Shown: positions 1 to 9,010, numbered from the stretch's first letter. The stretch is DNA of 64,000 nucleotides from SICU01 sp964408235 (GCA_964408235.1 CAYOYN010000001.1:62001-126000); one strand, 5' to 3'. Numbers and translations: made by a program. Notes: generated by a model from the letters alone, not told the origin.

Positions 1-30
1 TAAATATAATTTAGTAATAAATTGATCTAG

Positions 31-426
31 ATGATAAACAAAAGCATCAAGGCATATAACCATAAATTGAAGAAATCTGACTCTGAAATATGCGATCTGC
101 TTGCAAAAGAGATAGGCGAGTTTCTATCCGAAGCAGAAAGTAAGATTTGGCATAGGCATCCAGTCTGGTTTTTAGAAGGTAACCCCATAGTAGGTTATAG
201 CAAACAAAAAGCTGGAATAAGGTTGATGTTTTGGAGCGGAAAGGATTTTCAAGAGGAAGCTTTGAATGTAGGAAGTAACAAATTTAAAGACGCATCTATT
301 ATATACAATGAGGTTTCAGAAATAAATACAAAAGATTTGAAACGTTGGCTCAAGAAATCAAAAGAAATTCAATGGGATTACAAAAATATAGTAAAGAGAA
401 AAGGGCTGTTAGTAAAGATAAAATAA
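31..426 (+). CDS. DUF1801 (YdhG-like) domain protein
   Basis: The 131-residue protein is recognised as a DUF1801 protein. The segment around residues 36-70 (a KIWHRHPVWF-like stretch, then GYSKQKAGIRLMFWSG) matches the conserved core of this small alpha/beta family, often found with iron-chaperone-like folds; its biochemical role is unknown. An AT-rich TATA-like stretch at 1-8 lies about 26 nt before the ATG, so a leaderless start is likely. It runs in the same direction as the DUF2200 gene 21 nt downstream. Both families are mostly bacterial, so acquisition by transfer is plausible (inference). Confidence 0.75.
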   Translation: MINKSIKAYNHKLKKSDSEICDLLAKEIGEFLSEAESKIWHRHPVWFLEGNPIVGYSKQKAGIRLMFWSGKDFQEEALNVGSNKFKDASIIYNEVSEINTKDLKRWLKKSKEIQWDYKNIVKRKGLLVKIK

Positions 427-447
427 CCAAAATTTTAGCGAGGTCAT

Positions 448-813
448 ATGCAAAATAATTCTGATAAAAATCATAGGGTCTATAAAATGGCTTTTGGAGC
501 CTTATATCCTTGTTATGTTGCTAAGGCTGAGAAAAAGGGGCATACAAAAAAAGAAGTGGATACTATTATTTCATGGTTAACTGGATACAACCAGAAAGAG
601 ATAGAATCTCAAATTAAAAAAGAAAAAAGTGTAGAAGATTTCATTAAACAAGCTCCAAAATTAAATCCTTCAAGAGTATTAATCAAAGGAACAATTTGCG
701 GCGTTAAAATTGAAAATATAAAAGAACCAATTATGAAAGAAATTCGTTATTTGGATAAATTAATCGATGAATTGGCCAAGGGAAGGCTGATGGAAAAAAT
801 TTTAAGAAAATAA
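448..813 (+). CDS. DUF2200 domain protein
   Basis: The full length of 121 residues fits the DUF2200 family. The N-terminal segment with Y-K-M-AFGALYPCYVAKAEKKG, the central WLTGYNQ, LNPSRVLIKGTICG, and the C-terminal EIRYLDKLIDELAKG with final MEKILR are all family hallmarks. Function is unknown. A GAGGTCAT Shine-Dalgarno-like sequence lies directly before the ATG, in contrast to the leaderless gene before it, so the two are probably co-transcribed. It converges on nusA with a 9-nt gap. Confidence 0.85.
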   Translation: MQNNSDKNHRVYKMAFGALYPCYVAKAEKKGHTKKEVDTIISWLTGYNQKEIESQIKKEKSVEDFIKQAPKLNPSRVLIKGTICGVKIENIKEPIMKEIRYLDKLIDELAKGRLMEKILRK

Positions 814-822
814 AATTTAGAA

Positions 823-1236
823 TTAAATTACTTTGACTTCCTTTCCAAAATAATCTTTTATTATTGCACTCAATTCAATCAATCTCATTTTATTTCTTCC
901 TATTAATGTTGCAGCGCGTTCACGAGAACCAGCAGTAATAACATACATTCCTTCTTGAATTTCAAAATTATCAAATCCCGCAGGAGAAACAACATCGCTC
1001 ACAAATTTACCGACTGAGTTTACATCTTCATTAGCATCTCTAATTATTCTAACTCTCTTTCCAAGTTGTTCTGAAATCATCCTAGAAGTTTGACTCACAT
1101 TTGCCTTTCCAAAGAATTGAGGAGGGATCGCAAAATAAATGGTATTATTGTAAACAAAACACTTTGTCGCACGAACTCGAGCCACTCGCTCAAAGAGATT
1201 TATGTATCTCATCGTCTGCATATCTATTATCGCCAT
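823..1236 (-). CDS. nusA: Archaeal NusA-like KH-domain transcription factor
   Basis: The 137-residue archaeal NusA consists mainly of KH RNA-binding domains and lacks the N-terminal polymerase-binding domain of bacterial NusA. The C-terminal KH has an IGRNKMRL GxxG loop (about residues 112-120), and the N-terminal half carries the RVRIIRDANED strand-helix typical of the family. It probably assists elongation or termination on nascent RNA. It lies 40 nt after rpoA, where nusA is expected in archaeal polymerase operons. A TTTTATATA box at about 1263-1271 could give it an extra internal promoter. Confidence 0.9.
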   Translation of the reverse strand: MAIIDMQTMRYINLFERVARVRATKCFVYNNTIYFAIPPQFFGKANVSQTSRMISEQLGKRVRIIRDANEDVNSVGKFVSDVVSPAGFDNFEIQEGMYVITAGSRERAATLIGRNKMRLIELSAIIKDYFGKEVKVI

Positions 1237-1276
1237 ATTATTATTTTTAGATTATCAAATCAGTATATAAAATTAA

Positions 1277-4200
1277 TTACTCTTTTTTAGCTCTGTTCTT
1301 AATTTTTTTGTCTACTAATGCGCCTGTAACTTTCACAAGTAATCCAGGTAATCCAGTTCCAACTGGTATTGGTTGGTTAAGGATAATGTTCTCGATTACA
1401 GATGCCAAATCGTCTTTCTTACCTTGTATTGTAGCATTTACAAATTGTTTGTCAGGTGTTTCGAAAGCTGCACGAGCAAAGATACTTGATTTAGAAGAGA
1501 TAATTCCCATTCTTGTAACTCCCTTAACTAATCCAGTATTGCTCATAGCGTCGGAAATTAAGTCTAAGTGTCTCTCATCAATGTCTAAACCTTGTGAGTC
1601 TAGAACTTTCTTAATTTCAAGTAATATTGCTTCACGAGCAGCTTCAATTCCTAAAACTTGTGCAACTTCATGAACGTTGTTTGTGAAAACTTTATCTCTG
1701 TCTACTCCTTTGAATTCAATTACTTCCTTTAGGTTGCTTCCACTTGTCAAGATAACGAAGTCACGTCCTCTGTGAGCAACAACTACTTGTGAAATATTCT
1801 TTACTCCGGAAATAATTGTACTCTTCAATTTTTCCTTCATCTTGTACATTTCTTTAAATCCTAAGTCTGGAGTTCTCAAAACAATTGTATTATCCTTTTG
1901 TTTAGCGTCAATTCCTTTTTCATTTAATCTCTCTGCAATTTTGCTTGCTCCAACATGAACTCTCTTAAGTGCTTCAGCATCAAGTTCAATTTCAATCTTC
2001 TTTCCAGAGAAGTCCATTTTAACTTCAGATGCAATTTCTGCAAGCTTAACTTCCTTAAGCTTTTCAGCAATATTTCTAGCATCGCGTTCATTGTTAGATT
2101 CTTTGTCTAGATAAATTTCCATAGCTGGTGTTGAAGGTTCTTTTCTAGCGTCGAATATTTCAATCAATCTAGGTAAACCTAATGTAACTTGTACTTCAGC
2201 AACTCCCGCAGAGTGGAATACGTTCAAAACCATCTGAGTCGAAGATTCTCCAAAGGATTGTGATGTAGTAACTCCAACTGATTCTCCAGCTTGTATTTTC
2301 TTACCAGTGTGTAATTCAGAAACATCTCTTCCATCGCCACCATAAGCAAATTGCACGATATTTTGTGAAGCATCTCTAACAGTTCCATCATATTCTACTT
2401 TCAAATCTTGTAATGCAGAAACTAATCTTCTATACAAGTAACCAGATTTAGGAGTTCTAAGAGCTGTATCCATAAGTCCGTCTCTTCCTGTTATTGCTCC
2501 AAAGAAGAATTCTGTAGGTTTCAATCCTTCGAAGAATGAAGATTTGATGAATCCTTTTGCATCGGAACCAACGTCGCCTTTTTTGAAGTGCGAAGTTGTA
2601 CGTCCGTTATAACCAAATCCAATACGCTTATTCCACAAAATCTGCTGTCCTACGCAACAACCAATCTGTGTAATGTTAGTTGCGCTTCCTGCAGCTCCTG
2701 AAGAAATCATGCTTCCAATTGAAGAATCCTTGGAAATATTTTCTTTTACAACCTTACCAACTTCAGTACGAACTTCGTTCAAAACTTGAGATATCTTAAT
2801 TTCCTTAGTTTCATCAACTGTCTTACCAGGTAATATTTCCAAATCTCCAGATTTAGCCATTTGGTCAATCTTAACAGTTTTATCATAAGCTGTTTCGATT
2901 ATCTTATTAGTAATTTCTCTAACCTTAGGGCTAACATCTAAGTCACGTAATCCAAGAGAGAATCCTCTTCTTGTAATATATTGAGTTCCTAAAGCAGCAG
3001 CTTTTTGAATAGAATCTATAGCCACATCTCTTCCATGAGCTTTATCTATTAATTTAACCATCTGTCCTTTTTCTAATCCAAGAGTGTTTTCATCTGTAAG
3101 TTCCTTAGGCATCTTTATTGAATCATCCTTAGGAATAACTTGAGCGAAAACTTCAGTTCCTTCCATGTTCTTAGAATTATTCTTGTTAACTACTCCGGAA
3201 GCAAATAATACTTGGTCTGCATCAGACTTTGTGAAATTATCTTTACCTAAGACATAGTTTCCAGTCAAAGAATCAGTAATCAAACCAATTAAGTTAGAGT
3301 TATTCTTTGTAGACATTATGTTATGCTTGATATTCAACAATGTTTCAGCTTCAGATCTAGCTTCTTCTGTTTGAGGAGAGTGTATGTTAACTTCGTCTCC
3401 GTCGAAGTCAGCGTTATATGGGAATACAACTGCAGGATGTAATCTAAATGTCTTGTAAGGAAGAACTCTAACACGATGAGCCATCAAACTTTGCTTATGT
3501 AATGAAGGGTGTCTGTTAAACAACACAACATCTCCATCAACTAGGTGTCTTTCAACTTTATATCCAGGAGCAAGTTCAGTGCAAATTTCTTCTTTCAATT
3601 CTTCAGTGATTCTCTTTTTCTTGCCGTCAGGTCTTATAACATAATTAGCTCCAGGGTGTTGATCTCCCTTTCTTACAAGGTTTCTCATGTATTCTAAGTT
3701 TGTAGTTGTAACTCCTTCAGCTACTGTAATTATCTTAGCAACTTCAAATGGAACTCCAACTTCATCCAATCCCAAATAGGGGTCAGGTGAAACTACAGTT
3801 CTTGCAGAGAAGTTAACTCTTTTACCTGCTAGGTTCTTTCTAATTCTACCTTCTTTACCTTTAATTCTTTCAGTAATGGTCTTAAGAGGCTGTCCAGATC
3901 TATGACGTGCAGGTGGGATCTTTGAAATGTTGTTATCAAAGAATGTTGTAACGTGATATTGTAACAAGTCCCAAAGGTCTTCAATAATAACTTCAGGCGC
4001 TCCAGCGTTAAGATTTTCCCATAATCTTTGATTCGCACGAATAATATCTGAAATCTTGTGAGTCAAATCGTCTTCAGATCTTTCTCCAGTGTCTAATGTA
4101 ATTGAAGGTCTCATTGTTACGCTAGGAACAAGTAATTGGGAGAGAATTGCCCACTCAGGTCTGAAAGTTTTAGGATTTACTCCAATTTTCTTTATTTCTT

Positions 4201-4720
4201 CGTCTTTAATCTTAACTAATATTTCTCTAATTTCGTTAGGGAATAATCTTTTCTTTCCAGTATAAAATGAAGTTGGTTTTTCTAATTTGATTTTCTCTAA
4301 ATCTACATTACAGAATGGACATTTCTTTTTATCTCTAGCTTTCTTAGCCCTTTCAACAGGAGTATATTTCTTTTGCTTGTCTTCTTCTAAAGTCAATTTA
4401 CCACATGAGTTACAGAAACTTCTCAAGAATAATTCAATCAAAGGAATATATTTTATATGAACTATAGGTCTTGCTAATTCTACGCTACCAGGGTGTCCAA
4501 GACATTCTTTCAATCTTCCACCGCAAGTTCTACATCTAACTCCAGGGTCAACAGCTCCAAGACGTAAGTCCATAAGACCTCCATCTACAGGGAATCCGTC
4601 GATATCATAAAGTTCTGGAGTAACAACTTTAGCTGTGCTCAACTTCTTGATTTGTTCAGGATTCACAAGACTAAATCTAAGTGATTTTACTTGCTTTTTA
4701 ACTATTTCAGGGTTTGTCAT
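1277..4720 (-). CDS. rpoA: RNA polymerase subunit A, A' and A'' fused
   Basis: The largest polymerase subunit is encoded here by one 1147-codon gene, whereas most archaea split it into A' (about 880 aa) and A'' (about 390 aa). Visible are two N-terminal zinc sites (CRTCGGRLKECLGHPG near 62; CNSCGK ... CPFCN near 104-137), the catalytic NADFDGDE magnesium loop (about 439-446), the bridge-helix region (GLKPTEFFFGAITGRDGLMDTA), and the trigger-loop region (QSFGESSTQM). After YGGDGRD, where split A' subunits normally end, only about 14 residues pass before the A'' signature AGESVGV. The fusion joint is therefore unusually compact, which explains the short total length. It sits 6 nt downstream of rpoB. 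Confidence 0.97.
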   Translation of the reverse strand: MTNPEIVKKQVKSLRFSLVNPEQIKKLSTAKVVTPELYDIDGFPVDGGLMDLRLGAVDPGVRCRTCGGRLKECLGHPGSVELARPIVHIKYIPLIELFLRSFCNSCGKLTLEEDKQKKYTPVERAKKARDKKKCPFCNVDLEKIKLEKPTSFYTGKKRLFPNEIREILVKIKDEEIKKIGVNPKTFRPEWAILSQLLVPSVTMRPSITLDTGERSEDDLTHKISDIIRANQRLWENLNAGAPEVIIEDLWDLLQYHVTTFFDNNISKIPPARHRSGQPLKTITERIKGKEGRIRKNLAGKRVNFSARTVVSPDPYLGLDEVGVPFEVAKIITVAEGVTTTNLEYMRNLVRKGDQHPGANYVIRPDGKKKRITEELKEEICTELAPGYKVERHLVDGDVVLFNRHPSLHKQSLMAHRVRVLPYKTFRLHPAVVFPYNADFDGDEVNIHSPQTEEARSEAETLLNIKHNIMSTKNNSNLIGLITDSLTGNYVLGKDNFTKSDADQVLFASGVVNKNNSKNMEGTEVFAQVIPKDDSIKMPKELTDENTLGLEKGQMVKLIDKAHGRDVAIDSIQKAAALGTQYITRRGFSLGLRDLDVSPKVREITNKIIETAYDKTVKIDQMAKSGDLEILPGKTVDETKEIKISQVLNEVRTEVGKVVKENISKDSSIGSMISSGAAGSATNITQIGCCVGQQILWNKRIGFGYNGRTTSHFKKGDVGSDAKGFIKSSFFEGLKPTEFFFGAITGRDGLMDTALRTPKSGYLYRRLVSALQDLKVEYDGTVRDASQNIVQFAYGGDGRDVSELHTGKKIQAGESVGVTTSQSFGESSTQMVLNVFHSAGVAEVQVTLGLPRLIEIFDARKEPSTPAMEIYLDKESNNERDARNIAEKLKEVKLAEIASEVKMDFSGKKIEIELDAEALKRVHVGASKIAERLNEKGIDAKQKDNTIVLRTPDLGFKEMYKMKEKLKSTIISGVKNISQVVVAHRGRDFVILTSGSNLKEVIEFKGVDRDKVFTNNVHEVAQVLGIEAAREAILLEIKKVLDSQGLDIDERHLDLISDAMSNTGLVKGVTRMGIISSKSSIFARAAFETPDKQFVNATIQGKKDDLASVIENIILNQPIPVGTGLPGLLVKVTGALVDKKIKNRAKKE

Positions 4721-4726
4721 TGTAAA

Positions 4727-7700
4727 TTATTGTTCGTATTTGTTCTTTAGTTCAAATGAGGTTAATATATGTAATCCTAGTAGTTCTTCAACTAATAGTT
4801 TGAATGCATATGCAACTTCAATTGGTTCAATTTCATTTCCTCCACAAATTGGACAGTAAGTTTTATTTCTAATTCCATCTTTAACTCCGATATTCCCACA
4901 AGATGAACATATATGTATAACAGTCTTATCTGAATCGTATCTTTCTTTTAACAACAGTGAAGCTCCATGTGCAACTAATGCTTGCTGTTCCATTTCTCCT
5001 AATCTCAAAGCTCCGCCTCTAGCTCTTCCCTCTACTGGCTGACGAGTTAATAATGTAACTTTACCGCTTGCTCTTGCCTGTAATTTGTTCTTAACCATGT
5101 GGACAAGTTTCAAATAATACATGTTACCAACATAAATTCTAGCATCCATCTTTCTTCCTGTAACTCCGTCGTACATTTCTTCTTTTCCATCAAATGAGAA
5201 TCCCATATGCTGAAGTTGTTTTTCTAAGTCTTCAACCTTTGCTCCAGTGAAAGGTGTTCCATCGATAAATCTTCCTGTAACAGCTCCAACTTTTCCAGCT
5301 AGAACTTCAATCATGTAACCAACAGTCATTCTTGAAGGTATACCGTGAGGATTGAAAATCAAATCTGGCTTAACTCCTTTAGCTGTAAATGGAATATCCT
5401 TAGGGTCTGCTAACAATCCAACTACTCCTTTCTGTCCGTGAGGTGTAGAGAATTTGTCTCCAGGTTCAGGCAATCTATGGTCTCTTATTCTAACTCTAGC
5501 AATCTTGTTTCCTTCAGAGTCAGTTGTGATAAATACTGAATCTACAATTCCAGACTCTCCTTGTTTTATCGCTACGCTTCCTTCTTTCTTTGATTGGATG
5601 CTTAAGTTTCTTGCTTCAGATAAGAATTTAGGAGGAGTAGTTCTACCAATAATAACTTCAGATGCTGATAATTGAGCTTCAGGGTATACTATTCCATCGT
5701 CTTCAAGTAATCTGTAAGAAGTTTCAGTTCTGTAACCAGAAACATCTTTGTCTGGAATAGTAATCTCATCTTTTAATCCACCAGCATAATTAAATTCAAC
5801 AGACTCATATGGTTTGAAGTATGTGCTTCTACCCATTCCTCTTTCAACACTTGCCCTGTTAAGTATTGTAGCGTCTTCTAAGTTATATCCTTCATAAGGC
5901 ATAACCGCAACTACTATGTTTTGTCCAGCTGGATATAGCTTCAATGTATCGAATACAAAACTCTTTACAAGAGGATTCTGTGGGTAGTGAAGAACTGATG
6001 AGTTAGTATCCATTCTTACAAGATAGTTAGCTGCATAAATTCCTAAACTCTGTCTTAAAGTTTTACTTCCTCTTAACAACCTAGATGCCTGGTCATGGTT
6101 TGCAAAAGGTACAAGAGAAGTAACAAGTCCGAAAATAGCAACAGGGTCAATTTCTAAATGAGTGTTTTTATCATTTACAGATTCAGGAGTCTGAGCAACG
6201 AAAGCATCTTCTTCTTCGCTAGCATCAATATACTCTACAACTCCTTCTTTAATTAATTCTCTCCAATTTAATGAGCCTTGTTCTAATAATACTAAATGTT
6301 CATCCTTAAGCTTACTTGCTCCGTGTTCAACAACAATCAAAGGACGCAATACTCTTCCAACTTCAGTTGAAATAACAATTGTTTTAGCAGGACTATCGCT
6401 TGAAATGCTTAATTCAAGAGGGAAATTTCCTTTTCTTCTTTCTCTTCTTACATTAGAAACAAAAGCTTCAACATCCTTTGCCATACCAATATATTTACCG
6501 TTAAAGAATACATCTTTTCCAGTTTCTTCATTTAATCCAAGAGATTGTATCTGCTTAACCATAGTCTTTTCATCAAAGTCGATAGCATTAGAAATTCTAG
6601 ATAATATTGCTAGGTTCTTTCTTAATCCAATTTCAGTTCCTTCTGGAGTTTCAGTAGGACAGAATCTTCCATAGTGTGTAGGGTGTAATGTTCTAGCTAA
6701 GAAGTTTTCTTGTTCATCTGGAAGCATTGAAGAAACTCTCTGAAGTGAAGATAACATATCAAGGTAGTTGTTCTTGGACATGTTCTGAGTAACTCCAGAT
6801 CTTTCTCCAATCCAAGCTCCTGTAGCGATAGCACTTTCAACTCTATGAGTGAATAAAGTGGACTTAGCAACAGTCTTTACAGAATAGAATTTCTTTCTTT
6901 TAGCAACTTTTTGAAGAGTATACTGAATATCTTTAACAAGAATATTCATATTTACTCTGAACAAATCTGCAAGTAAGTCTCCTGATAATTTGATTCTTTT
7001 ATTTGCATAATGGTCTTTATCTGTTCTTAATGAGCTGTCTTGTTTAGCCTGTAAAAATTGTTTAATCATTTTACACAAATTAATTGCCTTTTCCATTCTA
7101 TGTTCTTTAGTCAAACCAATATGAGGCATAAAGTAAGAATCAACTCTTTGCTTAACTCTATCTAAAATTTCTTTTTCAGTTCCTTGTATTCCTGAAAGTT
7201 CAGCAATCATCATGAATGCATCTTTAGATTGTTGTACCTTAGCGTATTCATACAAGTTAACTATAACTGAATCATCTTGTCTTCCAATATACTTAGCAAT
7301 TTCAGCTTCAGTTAATATTCCTAAAGCCTTTATCATAACCAAAGCAGGAATATTCTTTAGTCTAGAGAATGTAACTTCTAATATTCCTTCATTAGTTTCA
7401 GAAACAGTTGTAGGAATTCTATAAGGTCCTCTTTGAGAAAACATACGTACGGTCAATCCACGTCTTCCTTCTTCGATAAATGGCTGGTTAGGAGCTAAAT
7501 CTTCAGCCATAACAATTACTCTTTCATTACCATTAACTATAAAGTAACCCCCAGGGTCCAGAGGGTCCATCAAAGACTCTCGTAATTCATCTTTAGACAT
7601 ATCATGGGTATTACATGTATCGCTCTTTACAATTACAGGGATTCTTCCAATTTCTACTTCAGCAGAATCAGAATTATCTCCAAAATTAACTGTGATTTCT

Positions 7701-7975
7701 ACATAAATAGGAGCAGAATAAGTTATTCTTCTTAATCTAGCCTCTGTTGGAGTAATTAAAGAAATACTTCCATCTGATTCTGTAACATTAGGTTTTCCAA
7801 TCCTTACCTTTCCAAATTTGATCTTAACTTCTTCTTGAGGGATAGTATCATTCAATTCATAGACAATTTGTTGCATCCTTCTAGAAATAAAGTCATTAAA
7901 GCTTCTAACGCTTGATTCTACCAGAGAGTGTTGTTGTAAATATTTTTTGATGAGTATGTGTTTATCAGCGCTCAT
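4727..7975 (-). CDS. rpoB: RNA polymerase subunit B (unsplit)
   Basis: A complete, unsplit second-largest subunit of 1082 residues; some euryarchaea split it into B'' and B'. Recognisable segments are the lobe and fork regions (LAPNQPFIEEGRRG; HPTHYGRFCPTETPEG), the hybrid-binding domain (NMKYEGYN-like MPYEGYNLEDATILN), the wall (GDKFSTPHGQKG), and a C-terminal zinc ribbon (CSSCG ... CPICGG, about residues 1023-1045). It forms the active centre with RpoA. The start overlaps the rpoH stop in an ATGA, so translation is coupled. The protein ends close to the clamp-binding region as usual. Confidence 0.98.
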   Translation of the reverse strand: MSADKHILIKKYLQQHSLVESSVRSFNDFISRRMQQIVYELNDTIPQEEVKIKFGKVRIGKPNVTESDGSISLITPTEARLRRITYSAPIYVEITVNFGDNSDSAEVEIGRIPVIVKSDTCNTHDMSKDELRESLMDPLDPGGYFIVNGNERVIVMAEDLAPNQPFIEEGRRGLTVRMFSQRGPYRIPTTVSETNEGILEVTFSRLKNIPALVMIKALGILTEAEIAKYIGRQDDSVIVNLYEYAKVQQSKDAFMMIAELSGIQGTEKEILDRVKQRVDSYFMPHIGLTKEHRMEKAINLCKMIKQFLQAKQDSSLRTDKDHYANKRIKLSGDLLADLFRVNMNILVKDIQYTLQKVAKRKKFYSVKTVAKSTLFTHRVESAIATGAWIGERSGVTQNMSKNNYLDMLSSLQRVSSMLPDEQENFLARTLHPTHYGRFCPTETPEGTEIGLRKNLAILSRISNAIDFDEKTMVKQIQSLGLNEETGKDVFFNGKYIGMAKDVEAFVSNVRRERRKGNFPLELSISSDSPAKTIVISTEVGRVLRPLIVVEHGASKLKDEHLVLLEQGSLNWRELIKEGVVEYIDASEEEDAFVAQTPESVNDKNTHLEIDPVAIFGLVTSLVPFANHDQASRLLRGSKTLRQSLGIYAANYLVRMDTNSSVLHYPQNPLVKSFVFDTLKLYPAGQNIVVAVMPYEGYNLEDATILNRASVERGMGRSTYFKPYESVEFNYAGGLKDEITIPDKDVSGYRTETSYRLLEDDGIVYPEAQLSASEVIIGRTTPPKFLSEARNLSIQSKKEGSVAIKQGESGIVDSVFITTDSEGNKIARVRIRDHRLPEPGDKFSTPHGQKGVVGLLADPKDIPFTAKGVKPDLIFNPHGIPSRMTVGYMIEVLAGKVGAVTGRFIDGTPFTGAKVEDLEKQLQHMGFSFDGKEEMYDGVTGRKMDARIYVGNMYYLKLVHMVKNKLQARASGKVTLLTRQPVEGRARGGALRLGEMEQQALVAHGASLLLKERYDSDKTVIHICSSCGNIGVKDGIRNKTYCPICGGNEIEPIEVAYAFKLLVEELLGLHILTSFELKNKYEQ

Positions 7976-8178
7976 GCAACCACCCTAAAATAAACATTTA
8001 ATTTGTCTCTAAACTTTCTTTCAATTTGAATAACGTCTCCAGCAACACAGTCTTGAGGTAATGCAGGATCATCAGCTTTAATTCTTGGTAATTGTGAAAT
8101 TGATATATTATACTTCTCTAGAACTTTCTTAACCTCGTCGGTTTTTAGCTTTGAATGTTTTGGTTGAAGGGCGTGCAT
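7972..8178 (-). CDS. rpoH: RNA polymerase subunit H (Rpb5 C-terminal homologue)
   Basis: A 68-residue subunit H, homologous to the C-terminal assembly domain of eukaryotic Rpb5. LQPKHSKL, the central LPRIKADDPALP and the C-terminal GDVIQIERK with VYFRVV are characteristic. I place the start at the ATG at 8178 rather than a TTG 12 nt upstream, because the family starts at H-x-L-x-P-K-H and a CATAAAATG TATA-like box at 8201-8210 lies about 28 nt before this ATG. It is the first gene of the rpoH-rpoB-rpoA-nusA unit. Confidence 0.95.
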   Translation of the reverse strand: MHALQPKHSKLKTDEVKKVLEKYNISISQLPRIKADDPALPQDCVAGDVIQIERKFRDKLNVYFRVVA

Positions 8179-8200
8179 TTTTAGTCGCAAAAATCATAAG

Positions 8201-8210
8201 GCATTTTATG
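8201..8210 (-). promoter_or_regulatory. Putative TATA box of the polymerase operon
   Basis: The minus-strand sequence GCATAAAATGC-like (8201-8210) lies 28 nt before the proposed rpoH ATG, the same spacing seen at many genes in this window. A second TTTAAAAA stretch near 8240-8248 is an alternative that would give a leader of about 40 nt. Confidence 0.45.
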
Positions 8211-8345
8211 ACTTTGAAGTTAGAATGAATTGCAAAAAGTGGTTTTTAAATCTTCCGATTTACTATCGGTAACAGTATGAACCATTTAGACAGGGAGCTA
8301 TTAATTAATTTTTGTTAAATATTTCTTTTTTATAGAAAGAATTTA
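8211..8345. other. Intergenic region between rpoH and the tRNA-Lys trailer
   Basis: No gene is visible here. It holds a small CCGAT-n5-ATCGG inverted repeat near 8257-8271 and AT-rich tracts including TTAATTAATT and T-runs. These could include the transcript end of tRNA-Lys on the minus strand. Confidence 0.4.
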
Positions 8346-8408
8346 ATTTCAAACTTCCTTGTTCTACCGTCCTCAACATGCTCGGACACTCACTGCAGAG
8401 TTTGAAAT
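8346..8408 (-). ncRNA. Candidate structured small RNA downstream of tRNA-Lys (H/ACA-like?)
   Basis: A perfect 10-bp inverted repeat (ATTTCAAACT at 8346-8355; AGTTTGAAAT at 8399-8408) encloses 43 nt. On the minus strand the enclosed part can form a second stem, GTCC/GGAC, capped by an 11-nt loop that begins GA and ends UGA. That arrangement resembles the kink-loop of archaeal box H/ACA guide RNAs, with single-stranded pocket-like segments between the two stems. It begins at the last base of tRNA-Lys, so it would be co-transcribed with the tRNA. I see no clear ACA box, so it could instead be a processing or termination structure. Confidence 0.3.
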
Positions 8409-8482
8409 GGCCCCGATGGGATTTGAACCCACGACACCCGCGTTAAGAGCGCGGTGCTCTGACCAGGCTGAGCTACGAGGCC
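8408..8482 (-). tRNA. tRNA-Lys (anticodon CTT)
   Basis: Read on the minus strand, the acceptor stem GGCCTCG pairs with CGGGGCC (one G-U). The anticodon stem CCGCG/CGCGG encloses the loop CTCTTAA, giving anticodon CTT. A GTTCAAATC T-loop follows and the discriminator is A. CCA is not encoded. A GTTAAATA box near 8510-8517 lies about 30 nt upstream. Confidence 0.95.
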
Positions 8483-8536
8483 TTTTGTATTTATTAAACT
8501 CGAAAAATGGTATTTAACTGTTGTGTTTTTAGTTAA

Positions 8537-8544
8537 TTTTTTAA
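8537..8544 (+). promoter_or_regulatory. TATA box of the GNAT pair
   Basis: A TTTTTTAAA stretch is centred about 27 nt before the ATG at 8567. This spacing favours that ATG over the in-frame TTG at 8555. Confidence 0.5.
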
Positions 8545-8566
8545 AGAGCTGTTTTTGACAATTTTC

Positions 8567-9010
8567 ATGAATATCCAGATACCAGATACTAGCATTGTTA
8601 GAATTTTGGCAAGAGAAAAGTTAAGAAAAAACTTCCCCTTGTATAAGGTCTCAGATGATGTGAAGGCCCTAGAAATAAGAGGGGACAAAATAAGATTGGT
8701 TTATAGGACTACAGAAGATATTCCTGAAATAGTAAAGGGAAGTACACATTTAGATATGGAGTTTTGGTTTCCAAGATTATGTTTTCTTAATTCAATAGAA
8801 GTTAGAGAAGAAGAAAGAGGTAAGGGCATGGGCCATAAATTATATTTAACTTGTGAAGAAATTGCAAGAAGTCTTGGATGTGAAAGATTATGTCAAACTC
8901 CTTCAGGAGTAATTGTAGTTAATGGAAAATTTGTAGAAACAAGAGAAGACTATCTAGTAAGAAGAGGATATTCAAGAGTAGAAGGCGGACAAGTAGAAAA
9001 AATACTATGA
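8567..9010 (+). CDS. GNAT-family N-acetyltransferase
   Basis: The 147-residue protein has the GNAT acetyl-CoA-binding motif A (IEVREEERGKGMGHKLY, about residues 83-99: R-x-x-G-x-G). It is followed by a helix and CQTPSG, and ends with a region in which a loop residue precedes RRGY. The acetyl acceptor is unknown. The start is taken as the ATG at 8567 because the promoter spacing fits; an upstream TTG would give 151 residues. It overlaps the next gene by 4 nt (ATGA), and the two proteins are clearly paralogous. Confidence 0.8.
   Translation: MNIQIPDTSIVRILAREKLRKNFPLYKVSDDVKALEIRGDKIRLVYRTTEDIPEIVKGSTHLDMEFWFPRLCFLNSIEVREEERGKGMGHKLYLTCEEIARSLGCERLCQTPSGVIVVNGKFVETREDYLVRRGYSRVEGGQVEKIL

Noticed and set aside
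4635..4859. A plus-strand frame spanning the rpoA/rpoB junction, and similar antisense frames within rpoA, rpoB, nrdJ and ppsA.
   Set aside because: All lie opposite well-supported conserved genes and have no promoter spacing or homology.
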